Assembly: GCA_001751085.1 (NCBI GenBank)
Contig: MAXP01000281.1
Location: forward strand, 1-6,726
DNA: 6,726 nt
DNA from: Desulfobacterales bacterium C00003060
GTDB lineage: Bacteria > Desulfobacterota > Desulfobacteria > Desulfobacterales > C00003060
Reading direction: 5' to 3'
Shown here: piece after piece, positions 1 to 6,252 of the stretch
How the letters are laid out: every line of letters begins with the position of its first letter
Numbering within the stretch: the stretch's first letter is position 1
Translations under genes and position numbers: made by a program
The notes under the pieces: model-generated
What the model saw: the letters and a program-made list of their open reading frames with translations, nothing else
Databases searched by the model: none
What the model was told of the DNA's origin: nothing

Positions 1-19
1 TGATTACTGCCCAGAAACT

Positions 20-27
20 AAGGAGGT
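20..27 (+). promoter_or_regulatory. Strong Shine-Dalgarno site of the first octaheme cytochrome gene
   Basis: AAGGAGGT lies 5 bases upstream of the ATG at 33 and is close to a perfect anti-SD match. It fixes the start of the first gene. Only about 20 bases precede it in the window, so the promoter and any upstream operon partner cannot be seen. Confidence 0.8.
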
Positions 28-32
28 TTGTT

Positions 33-1316
33 ATGAAGAAAAAGTGGTTTGCTCTATTGGGATGCTCAATCGCCATGTTCTGTTTTACTACATTGGCAAT
101 TGCAGCTAAGGATGTCTGTGTCAATTGTCACAAGACAATTTCGCCAGGACAGGTGGCTGACTGGGAGTCCAGCAAGCACAGCAAGGAAGAGGTAACGTGT
201 TCGGTTTGTCATGGTGACGGCCACAAAGGGGAAAAAGATGCCCAGCTTGCTCAACTGCCGGATGAACACGTGTGCGCTGAGTGCCACGAGGAGCAGTTTA
301 ACCAGTTTGCAAAGGGCAAGCACAACTTCGGCTGGACCTCCTTGAACGCCCTTCCCATCACCCATGTTGAGCCCGACGAGTTGATGGAAGGTGGCAGGGG
401 ATGCGGCGGCTGCCACAACATGGGGATCAAATCAGATGAGCAGAAAAAGGACCAGCGCGACAAAGGCTACCGCTACCAGAACAACTCCTGTGACGAGTGC
501 CATACAAGGCACAGCTTCTCCAAGAAAGAGGCCCTGGACCCCAGGGCCTGCCAGCAATGCCACATGGGCTACGATCACCCGCAATGGGAAATGTGGAGCA
601 GCGCCAAGCATGGCACCAGATATTTCGTGAAAGAAAAAGGCAAACTGCCCGAAAAGGCTCAAGCCCCCACCTGCCAGTTCTGTCACATGCCTGACGGAAC
701 CCATACGAACAAGACCGCCTGGGGCTTCCTGGGTGTGCGGCTTCCCCTTCCTGAAGACAAGCAATGGGCCGCTGACAGGGTGACTATTCTAAAGGCTCTT
801 GGGGTGCTGAATCCTGAGACGGGTCAGCCGACTGGACGCCTTGAGGCGGTAAAATCCGTGGACATGGTCCGCCTGACTCAAGAGGCATGGCAAACTGAAC
901 GGGATAAGATGATCAAGACTTGCAGCAAGTGTCACTCTAAGCAGTATGCTGAAAAACAACTCACCATGGGAGACGCCATGATGCAAAAGGCCGACCGCCT
1001 CATGGCAGAAGGCATTGACATAGTTGCTGGCCTTTACAAGGACGGCATCATCAAGAAACCGGAGAACTATGCCTTTGCGTATCCGGACTTTTTGTATTTC
1101 ATGCAAACCGGTGGTGGCGACCTGAACAAACTCTCATTTATAGATCAGGTCCTGTTTCAGATGTACATGAAGCACAGGATGCGGACGTACCAGGCATTTT
1201 TTCACGTCAATCCTGATTATGCTTACTGGTACGGTTGGGCCATGATGGTGAAGGACCTGGGTGAGATTAAGGAACTTGCCACAACTATGAGGGCCACGGC
1301 CAAAATGGAAAAGTAG
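33..1316 (+). CDS. Periplasmic octaheme c-type cytochrome, hydroxylamine oxidoreductase (HAO) family
   Basis: The 427-residue product begins with a Sec signal peptide (MKKKW followed by a hydrophobic stretch to about residue 24, likely cleaved near AIAA/KD), so it acts in the periplasm. Eight CXXCH heme sites start at residues 29, 56, 81, 124, 153, 173, 214 and 297. Spacing and context match the HAO family: CDECHTRHSFS at 153 is followed after 20 residues by CQQCHMGYDHPQ and then AKHG at 192-194. Extra histidines (49, 97, 160, 182, 193, 224) are available as distal heme ligands. By family analogy heme 4 (124-128) would be the catalytic one. The C-terminal helical region contains PDYAYWYGW (394-402), whose tyrosine 396 is a candidate for the HAO-type inter-subunit crosslink. 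No C-terminal membrane helix is present. It is shorter than Nitrosomonas HAO. HAO relatives oxidise hydroxylamine or hydrazine, or reduce nitrite or hydroxylamine to ammonium; which applies here is undecided. It lies 93 bp upstream of a NapC/NrfH-type gene on the same strand, presumably its redox partner. Family assignment is firm, substrate is not. Confidence 0.9.
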   Translation: MKKKWFALLGCSIAMFCFTTLAIAAKDVCVNCHKTISPGQVADWESSKHSKEEVTCSVCHGDGHKGEKDAQLAQLPDEHVCAECHEEQFNQFAKGKHNFGWTSLNALPITHVEPDELMEGGRGCGGCHNMGIKSDEQKKDQRDKGYRYQNNSCDECHTRHSFSKKEALDPRACQQCHMGYDHPQWEMWSSAKHGTRYFVKEKGKLPEKAQAPTCQFCHMPDGTHTNKTAWGFLGVRLPLPEDKQWAADRVTILKALGVLNPETGQPTGRLEAVKSVDMVRLTQEAWQTERDKMIKTCSKCHSKQYAEKQLTMGDAMMQKADRLMAEGIDIVAGLYKDGIIKKPENYAFAYPDFLYFMQTGGGDLNKLSFIDQVLFQMYMKHRMRTYQAFFHVNPDYAYWYGWAMMVKDLGEIKELATTMRATAKMEK

Positions 1317-1341
1317 TTTTTATTAACCAAGGCGGCAGATA

Positions 1342-1371
1342 CCCTGGGCCGACCTCCCTGGAGGCCCAGGG
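1342..1371 (+). promoter_or_regulatory. GC-rich intercistronic hairpin between the first octaheme and tetraheme genes
   Basis: CCCTGGGCC (1342-1350) and GGCCCAGGG (1363-1371) form a perfect 9-bp stem with a 12-nt loop, located between the stop at 1316 and the ATG at 1410. No T-run follows, so it is a poor intrinsic terminator. It more likely marks an mRNA processing or stabilising element that lets the first cistron be expressed at a different level from the next two. This function is inferred. Confidence 0.5.
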
Positions 1372-1398
1372 GACTGTTTACCCACCAGCCCTAACTGC

Positions 1399-1405
1399 AG
1401 GAGGG
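1399..1405 (+). promoter_or_regulatory. Shine-Dalgarno site of the tetraheme cytochrome gene
   Basis: AGGAGGG lies just upstream of the ATG at 1410 and supports that start, which also gives a proper N-terminal membrane anchor. Confidence 0.7.
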
Positions 1406-1409
1406 AAAC

Positions 1410-1961
1410 ATGAAAAAATTTGCCAAACCCGCCATCTTCGTAGCCATAGGCCTGTTCGTAGCTTTTCCGCTTTTTAGCCTCACTTACTACACCATGGTCC
1501 GCACATCTACACCCCAATTCTGTGCATGGTGTCATGAGATCCGGTTTGCCTACGATACGTGGAAGACCTCAACCCACGTCAACAATGCCCAGGGCTTTGT
1601 AGCGGACTGTATGGATTGCCACCTTCCGGCACCCCATGACACTTACGACTTTTTCTACGCAAAGACGGTGCATGGCATTAAAGACATTATTCTGCATTTT
1701 ACTCAAGACACGTATGATCATGAGCGTAACCGCGAGGTTGCTTATGCCTCCTTTAAGAACGAACAGTGTCAGAAATGCCACCGCAATCTCCTGTACATCC
1801 CTGATAAACGCGGGGCCATGCTTGCGCACAGGTCCGTTGTCTTTGCCCGGCCCGGTTATGAGAAAAATTGCGTGGACTGCCACAGGAACCTTGTGCACAA
1901 TGCTCGAGAGCTTTATGATTATAAACAGTACCGGGGGAATTACAGAGGCGTGGGTTTGTAA
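1410..1961 (+). CDS. NapC/NirT/NrfH-family membrane-anchored tetraheme cytochrome c (quinol dehydrogenase-like)
   Basis: The 183-residue protein has one N-terminal membrane helix (about residues 8-29, after MKKFAKP) that serves as an uncleaved anchor. Four CXXCH sites follow at residues 38, 67, 120 and 154. Length, single anchor and heme spacing are those of the short NrfH/NapC family, which passes electrons between membrane menaquinol and a periplasmic cytochrome. After heme 2, AKTVHGIKD gives K85 and D92. Their spacing of 7 is the same as the K82/D89 pair described for Desulfovibrio NrfH near heme 1 and the quinol site (recalled, not aligned). After heme 1 the sequence is CAWCHEI, so the methionine of the usual CXXCHXM is replaced by isoleucine (residue 44). 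The gene lies between two HAO-family octaheme genes, with gaps of 93 bp upstream and 44 bp downstream, and resembles the tetraheme partner (HaoC/cytochrome cM552 type) that accompanies HAO genes in other bacteria. Family is confident; the exact partner and the direction of electron flow are inferred. Confidence 0.9.
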   Translation: MKKFAKPAIFVAIGLFVAFPLFSLTYYTMVRTSTPQFCAWCHEIRFAYDTWKTSTHVNNAQGFVADCMDCHLPAPHDTYDFFYAKTVHGIKDIILHFTQDTYDHERNREVAYASFKNEQCQKCHRNLLYIPDKRGAMLAHRSVVFARPGYEKNCVDCHRNLVHNARELYDYKQYRGNYRGVGL

Positions 1962-1989
1962 CTATTGGAATGGAACTAAGGACTAACAA

Positions 1990-1998
1990 AAGGGGGGG
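1990..1998 (+). promoter_or_regulatory. Shine-Dalgarno site that decides the start of the second octaheme gene
   Basis: AAGGGGGGG ends 7 bases before the ATG at 2006. That start gives a normal signal peptide (MKKGLLMAMLM). The in-frame ATG at 1970 would add 12 polar residues in front of the signal peptide and has no comparable ribosome site, so 2006 is preferred. Confidence 0.65.
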
Positions 1999-2005
1999 TG
2001 CTGAG

Positions 2006-3409
2006 ATGAAAAAAGGATTACTGATGGCCATGTTAATGATTGGGCTGGCAGGGTTCGTGATCTCGGGTGCCACGATTTCCTATGCGCAGACGGGGAAAAA
2101 CCTGGCCAAGGAAAAGGAGTTCAGAATTGAACGCAGCATGCCCAAAGAGGCTGTAGCCTGTATCGAATGCCACAAGACGGAGAACCCCGGCATATTTGCC
2201 GACTGGGCCAACAGCCGGCATGCTGCAGCCAACATCACATGTCTCGACTGCCACAGGGCTGAGGAGTTTGATCCTGATGTGAGCAAGGAACATTTCAAGC
2301 AATATCAGCGTGCTGACCAGAAATACGGGACCCAAGAATATAAAATCCCCATTTCTGCTGTCGTAACGCCCAGGGACTGCTCCCGCTGCCATCCTGATGA
2401 GGCGAAACAGTACAGTTTGAGCAAGCATGCCAATACTCTGGAGATCATCTGGAAGATCGATCCCTGGCTCAACAAAGGCATGACCAGCGACAACGAGAGG
2501 ACAACCGGCTGTCTTCATTGCCATGGGACAATATTGAAGATGAAGGATGGAAAGTTGACACCTGAAACCTGGCCCAGCGTAGGTGTAGGCAGAATCAATC
2601 TGGACGGTAGCAGAGGATCGTGCACCAGTTGTCATACCAGACATCTGTTTTCTATGATGGAGGCCAGAAAGCCTGAGGCCTGCGGCCAGTGCCATTTAGG
2701 ACCGGATCATCCTCAGATAGAGCTCTTCATGGAATCTAAACACGGAGATTTGTACACCGCTCATGGAGACGACTATAACTGGGATGCCGCTCCGGGAACC
2801 TGGACTCCCGGTGTGGATTACCGGGGACCAACCTGCGCCTCTTGCCACATGTCAGGCTCAGGTGCGGTCCTGACGAGTCATGACGTGACCGAAAGGCTCT
2901 CCTGGGAACTTCAGGCGCCTCTTACAGTACGTCCCCAGGATTTCAAACCTTTTCCTGCCAAGACGAACTGGGTGGTGGAACGCGAAAAAATGAGTGCAAT
3001 CTGTATGCAGTGCCATAGCAAGCTCTGGGTGGAGAATTATTACCACCGCGTTGATCAGACCGTTAAGGAGTACAATGAGGTGTATTTCAAGCCTGCCAAG
3101 AAGATGTTAGATGACCTTTATGCCAAGGGGCTTCTTGATAAGACTAAATTTTTCGATGAGAAGCCGGAGCTGGATTACTACTACCTCTGGCATCATGAAG
3201 GAAGAAGAGCCAGGATGGGAGTGGCCATGATGGCGCCCGATTACGCGTGGTGGCATGGATTCTATGATTGCAAGGAACGATACAATGATTTTATGGAACA
3301 CTCACGGGATTTGATCAAACACAACAGGAAGGCTTATAAGGCCACGGATTATCCCAATGCCACGGGTAATACGACCAAGCCGCCGGAGGTTTTGCCGAAA
3401 ACTCAATAA
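2006..3409 (+). CDS. Second periplasmic octaheme c-type cytochrome, HAO family
   Basis: The start at 2006 gives 467 residues with a Sec signal peptide (hydrophobic to about residue 25, likely cleaved after SYA at 27). Eight CXXCH sites start at residues 52, 79, 125, 169, 206, 226, 277 and 333. The block CTSCHTRHLFSMMEARKPEA, then CGQCH, LGPDHPQ and ESKHG (206-247) is the most characteristic HAO-family segment. Its heme 1-2 spacing (27) and heme 5-6 spacing (20) equal those of the first octaheme in this operon, so the two are paralogous. They differ clearly elsewhere: heme 7-8 spacing is 56 here against 83, and heme 4-5 spacing is 37 against 29. After heme 7, SHDV (291-294) is a likely distal-pocket or ligand site. 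PDYAWWHGF (411-419) is the counterpart of PDYAYWYGW in the first copy and offers Y413 as a candidate crosslinking tyrosine. The polar, proline-rich tail (about 446-467) contains no membrane helix. It probably works with the adjacent tetraheme protein in nitrogen-oxide or hydroxylamine redox chemistry; substrate is unknown. Another octaheme subgroup cannot be excluded without alignment. Confidence 0.9.
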   Translation: MKKGLLMAMLMIGLAGFVISGATISYAQTGKNLAKEKEFRIERSMPKEAVACIECHKTENPGIFADWANSRHAAANITCLDCHRAEEFDPDVSKEHFKQYQRADQKYGTQEYKIPISAVVTPRDCSRCHPDEAKQYSLSKHANTLEIIWKIDPWLNKGMTSDNERTTGCLHCHGTILKMKDGKLTPETWPSVGVGRINLDGSRGSCTSCHTRHLFSMMEARKPEACGQCHLGPDHPQIELFMESKHGDLYTAHGDDYNWDAAPGTWTPGVDYRGPTCASCHMSGSGAVLTSHDVTERLSWELQAPLTVRPQDFKPFPAKTNWVVEREKMSAICMQCHSKLWVENYYHRVDQTVKEYNEVYFKPAKKMLDDLYAKGLLDKTKFFDEKPELDYYYLWHHEGRRARMGVAMMAPDYAWWHGFYDCKERYNDFMEHSRDLIKHNRKAYKATDYPNATGNTTKPPEVLPKTQ

Positions 3410-3436
3410 AGATTGTCTTTTTTGAATTTGGTCCTA

Positions 3437-3477
3437 CAAAAGCAAAGCCACGTCCAGGGGACGTGGCTTTGCTTTTG
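3437..3477 (+). terminator. Intrinsic, probably bidirectional, terminator of the cytochrome operon
   Basis: A perfect 19-bp stem (3437-3455 with 3459-3477) closes on a 3-nt AGG loop, 27 bases after the stop of the second octaheme gene. The stem core is GCCACGTCC/GGACGTGGC, and the outer part reads AAAAGCAAA/TTTGCTTTT, so either strand ends in a short T-run. This ends the three-gene operon. Its last two bases overlap the start of the repeat copy that follows. Confidence 0.85.
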
Positions 3478-3615
3478 ACACTTCTTCGCCGGCCATGAAT
3501 ATCAATAGCCGCGTTGCTCAGGCTTGTAATAGCGAGCTATCAAGCGCCTTCGCGCCTTGCTCTTGATGCTCATGACTCACCGAGAAAATCGCCATTTATG
3601 ACCTTCCGAGGTATA
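3476..3615 (+). mobile_element. MITE-like element, left copy, truncated at one end
   Basis: These 140 bases match the reverse complement of 6309-6448 with about 10 mismatches counted by eye (roughly 93% identity) and no gaps. The right end is intact and reads GACCTTCCGAGGTATA. The opposite end, which in the other copy reads TATACCTCGAAAGGCC, is missing and replaced by the arm of the operon terminator. The element has internal palindromes such as ATAGCGAGCTAT and GCGCCTTCGCGC. It has no gene of its own, although an open frame runs through it into the transporter downstream. It is interpreted as a non-autonomous miniature transposon. Confidence 0.75.
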
Positions 3616-3627
3616 GATGTTTTTGCA

Positions 3628-4863
3628 ATGGCCCGACTTAAGCGTTTTTCAGACTTCCTTGGTTTGCGAAGAAGCACGGTAGGCATGCTCTCCATGGTCA
3701 TCCTTGTGGGGATGGGGGAACGGATGGCCGAGCGATTCCTGCCGATCTATTTAATGGCGCTCGGGGGCGGCGCTTTGTCAATCGGGCTTCTTAATGGCGT
3801 TGACAACCTGCTGTCAGCACTCTATTCCTTTCCCGGAGGTTATCTTTCCGACCGCATCGGCACCAAACGGGCATTACTATTGTTTAACGTGGTGGCCATG
3901 TGCGGGTTCCTTGTGGTCATCCTGATCCCTGCATGGCAGGCTGTTTTGGTGGGGGCTGTATTTTTTCTGTCATGGTCGGCGATCTCTTTGCCGGCAACCA
4001 TGAGCCTTGTCGCCAAAGTGCTGCCGATGAACAAGCGCACCATGGGGGTTTCCATGCATTCCCTGGTGCGACGCATCCCCATGGCCCTTGGTCCGATCTT
4101 GGGCGGCCTGTGCATCGGCATCTGGGGAGAACGCAACGGCGTCCGGCTTGCCTTTGTCGCAGCCTTCCTGGTGTCTCTTGTCGCGGCAGTGTTACAGCAA
4201 GCGCTGATTGAAGATGATCCGCCCCACACAACAGGTAAAGGACGCCATCTCACACCGGAAAAGAATCCCTTGCGGCTTTGGCGCCAAATGAGTTCGTCCC
4301 TCAAGCGATTGCTTGTTTCGGACATTCTGGTCCGGTTTTGTGAACAGATTCCCTACGCCTTCGTCGTTGTGTGGTGCATGAAGACGATTGCCTTACCCGT
4401 CACCGCTCTACAATTCGGAATTCTGACGAGCATTGAAATGGCTACAGCCTTTTTGGTTTATATCCCTGTGGCTTATTTCGCCGATCGAAGCGCCAAGAAA
4501 CCCTTTATTGTCATGACATTCGTCTTTTTCACACTATTTCCACTCGTACTTCTTTTTTGCCGTTCCTTTGCATGGCTGGTGCTTGCATTTATTGTTCGGG
4601 GGCTAAAAGAGTTTGGCGAACCAACTCGAAAAGCGCTTATCATGGATCTTGCCCCGGAAGACCGTAAGGCAGCCATGTTCGGTCTTTACTACCTCTTGCG
4701 TGACGTGATTGTCTCAGTGGCGGCCTTTGGTGGCGCGTTCCTGTGGCAGATCGGCCCCCATTTTAACTTCCTGGTTGCATTCTCATGCGGTCTTGCGGGC
4801 ACAGCAGGCTTTGCATTGTGGGGGAGGGATCTGAAAAGAGATGCTTTTCTTCATGGAACCTGA
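3628..4863 (+). CDS. Major facilitator superfamily (MFS) transporter, substrate unknown
   Basis: The start at ATG 3628 gives a 411-residue inner-membrane protein (MARLKRFSDFLGLRRS...), which is normal for a 12-helix MFS carrier. The signature loop between helices 2 and 3 is GYLSDRIGTKR (71-81). Its second-half counterpart is YFADRSAKKP (283-292). A long polar central loop (about 192-222) separates the two six-helix halves. RGLKEFGEPTRKALIMD (324-340) is a conserved stretch seen in some uncharacterised bacterial MFS proteins. The reading frame is open upstream to 3514, but residues added there come from the MITE-like repeat, whose end lies only 12 bases before the chosen start. An earlier in-frame ATG at 3598 lies inside the repeat. 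No good Shine-Dalgarno precedes any of these starts, so the start is uncertain. The substrate cannot be told from the sequence. The gene is followed after 15 bases by a gene relic. Confidence 0.85.
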   Translation: MARLKRFSDFLGLRRSTVGMLSMVILVGMGERMAERFLPIYLMALGGGALSIGLLNGVDNLLSALYSFPGGYLSDRIGTKRALLLFNVVAMCGFLVVILIPAWQAVLVGAVFFLSWSAISLPATMSLVAKVLPMNKRTMGVSMHSLVRRIPMALGPILGGLCIGIWGERNGVRLAFVAAFLVSLVAAVLQQALIEDDPPHTTGKGRHLTPEKNPLRLWRQMSSSLKRLLVSDILVRFCEQIPYAFVVVWCMKTIALPVTALQFGILTSIEMATAFLVYIPVAYFADRSAKKPFIVMTFVFFTLFPLVLLFCRSFAWLVLAFIVRGLKEFGEPTRKALIMDLAPEDRKAAMFGLYYLLRDVIVSVAAFGGAFLWQIGPHFNFLVAFSCGLAGTAGFALWGRDLKRDAFLHGT

Positions 4864-4878
4864 TAGGGTTGGACACAC

Positions 4879-5052
4879 ATGCAGGCAAAGATTTCTAAGG
4901 ACCGGTTCGAGGATCTTTACCGTCGGTATAATCGGCGCGAGTTTGTACACCCTGACCCGCTTGGGCATTCGGGACGATGCTGACCTTGCGGATTTTCTAA
5001 GAAATGGAAGATGTTATGCGACAGAATCGCTGCTAATGCCGACAGTCCTTAG
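4879..5052 (+). pseudogene. Relic resembling the N-terminus of the TIGR02757 (DUF2400) family
   Basis: An ATG at 4879, 15 bases after the transporter stop, opens 34 codons ending at TGA 4981. They include FEDLYRRYNRREFVHPDPLG, which resembles the N-terminal pattern of TIGR02757 (DUF2400) proteins as I recall it: LY..YN...FV.PDPL followed by an acidic segment and D-R-E-I. After the stop, disordered remains may continue in two frames: RDDADLADF in one frame near 4970-5000 and DRIAANA in another near 5018-5038. Family members are normally about 250 residues, so at most a fifth remains, broken by stops and frameshifts. The family call is by eye and needs a profile search. A chance short ORF is the alternative. 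The rest of the 288-bp gap up to 5151 contains only the hairpin described separately. Confidence 0.45.
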
Positions 5053-5083
5053 AATTGGTCGGTAGTCCCTGCAAAACAATGTC

Positions 5084-5120
5084 TGAGCCAGGTCCTGTGA
5101 CCGGGCTTTCCTGGGGCTCA
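5084..5120 (+). promoter_or_regulatory. Imperfect hairpin in the leader of the J-domain gene
   Basis: TGAGCC (5084-5089) pairs with GGCTCA (5115-5120). The stem continues as AGG/CCT past a GG bulge. An alternative inner hairpin, GGTC(5091-5094)/GACC(5099-5102), shares part of the same bases. No T-run follows, and the ATG of the next gene is 31 bases away. It could be an attenuator-like leader structure or the worn terminator of the broken gene upstream. Function is not established. Confidence 0.3.
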
Positions 5121-5142
5121 GTGATTAAACAATATAGAATCC

Positions 5143-5146
5143 GGAG
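5143..5146 (+). promoter_or_regulatory. Shine-Dalgarno site of the J-domain gene
   Basis: GGAG (within CCGGAGA) lies 5 bases before the ATG at 5152 and supports that start. Confidence 0.55.
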
Positions 5147-5151
5147 ACAAA

Positions 5152-6174
5152 ATGTTGTACCTTGCCCAAAAGAAAATTAAGGGGAAAACACACCATTTCA
5201 TCAGGGAGTCCTTTAACGATGGGGGTTGTCTCAGAAGCCATGATCTTTTCGATCTTGGCACAAACCCTGCCAGGCACATCGTTTATCCAGGAGGAAATGC
5301 CTACTATGTTGATGACGTTGTGGAGGAGAAATTGTGTTCCATAGGGGTACAATACTCCACTCATGACCTCGATGATCTCTTCTGGCCCTTTGTAAAACCA
5401 GAGATCAGGCGGGTGTTGGAGTGCTTTCGACAGAGGCCGAAGTCAAGAGCACCAAGGGAAGCAATCAATGCCGAGCAACAAGAAAAACTCCGGATGCAGG
5501 TCAGCGAGTTTGACAAGCGGCGCGTTCATTATTTGAGATGCGGCACCATTGACCAGGGCAGCATCGGGCGGATGTCTGTCAAGCTTTTCAAATGGGTAGT
5601 CGGAAAATCACGAGATGAGATAGAACAGCATTTCATGGAAATGGAAAAATCTCTAGACGCCTTCCAACTCAAGACCTATGCTTACGTCATCTTTGACCTT
5701 CAGAGATTCTTCTTAGAGAGCATTGCAAAGAAGATGCCTCAGGGACTTGATCAGAATAAGGTCGACAAGTATTTCCTGGAGGAGATATGCCGACTGAACA
5801 GGGATTGTTCTTTCTGGGCTGGAGAAGCATGCGGTGACTTCTTGCACGAACACCTGGTCCGCTATGTTGTCATGTTTTTTGACAATGACTATGGACCGGA
5901 CACTTTCTGGCACGACTACGTAAAAGAGTTTATGAACGCGAGAAGCTTTCACAAAGCTCCTGCAAGAAAACGTTCGGTGAGCTTTGAAGAGGCGAGTACC
6001 GTATTCGGTGTAAAAAAAGAGGCATTGCGAACAATGACAAAACGCGGCCTCACCAGGCTCTACCGACGTGTGGCTCAGAAGCTCCATCCTGACAAGGGTG
6101 GGGCACACGAGAAGTTTATCCAGCTTACCGAGGTCTACAACGATCTCCTGAGAAGGAAAGGGCCACACCATTAG
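5152..6174 (+). CDS. C-terminal J-domain (DnaJ-like) protein with an unrecognised N-terminal region
   Basis: The 340-residue soluble protein has no signal peptide or membrane helix. The C-terminal part (about 277-336) is a J domain: a helix-II stretch LTRLYRRVAQK is followed by the invariant HPD (312-314) in LHPDKGG, then helix III KFIQLTEVYNDLL. The HPD loop is the site through which J proteins stimulate Hsp70 (DnaK) ATPase. The first J-domain helix, SFEEASTVFGVKKEALRTM, is atypical. There is no G/F region, zinc finger (CXXCXGXG) or CTD, so this is a class III (type C) J protein. Residues 1-80 (MLYLAQKKIKGKTHHFIRES, later NPARHIVYPGGNAYYVDD) and the helical middle (about 105-265, rich in aromatic and charged residues) match no family I recognise. 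The J domain presumably recruits DnaK to a client held by the N-terminal part. It sits alone downstream of a degraded gene, within the inverted repeat pair. J-domain call is sure; the biological role is unknown. Confidence 0.85.
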   Translation: MLYLAQKKIKGKTHHFIRESFNDGGCLRSHDLFDLGTNPARHIVYPGGNAYYVDDVVEEKLCSIGVQYSTHDLDDLFWPFVKPEIRRVLECFRQRPKSRAPREAINAEQQEKLRMQVSEFDKRRVHYLRCGTIDQGSIGRMSVKLFKWVVGKSRDEIEQHFMEMEKSLDAFQLKTYAYVIFDLQRFFLESIAKKMPQGLDQNKVDKYFLEEICRLNRDCSFWAGEACGDFLHEHLVRYVVMFFDNDYGPDTFWHDYVKEFMNARSFHKAPARKRSVSFEEASTVFGVKKEALRTMTKRGLTRLYRRVAQKLHPDKGGAHEKFIQLTEVYNDLLRRKGPHH

Positions 6175-6252
6175 TAGCTTGGCACCGAGGGCTCAAAGAA
6201 GCTGTCAGTGGCAAGGGGACGCTGGTAAAAAATTAAAGGGTAAGATGTCTGG

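Noticed and set aside
66..1106. Open frames on the minus strand and in other plus frames across the first octaheme gene
   Set aside because: They overlap a gene with eight intact heme motifs, have no ribosome sites and show no family features. They are shadows of the real frame.
2033..2695. A 220-codon minus-strand open frame within the second octaheme gene
   Set aside because: It is opposite a well-supported multiheme coding frame, has low-complexity composition and lacks a plausible start site.
3840..4325. A 161-codon minus-strand open frame inside the transporter gene
   Set aside because: It is rich in Arg, Thr and Met as expected for the antisense of a membrane protein. It has no recognisable domain.
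4841..5065. A 74-codon plus-strand open frame overlapping the transporter end
   Set aside because: It begins inside the transporter and reads a different frame from the TIGR02757-like start. It has no Shine-Dalgarno and looks accidental, though its middle may hold out-of-frame remains of the relic.
6180..6197. Possible sigma-54 promoter beginning with TGGCAC
   Set aside because: The required downstream GC/TTGC element at the correct spacing is missing.
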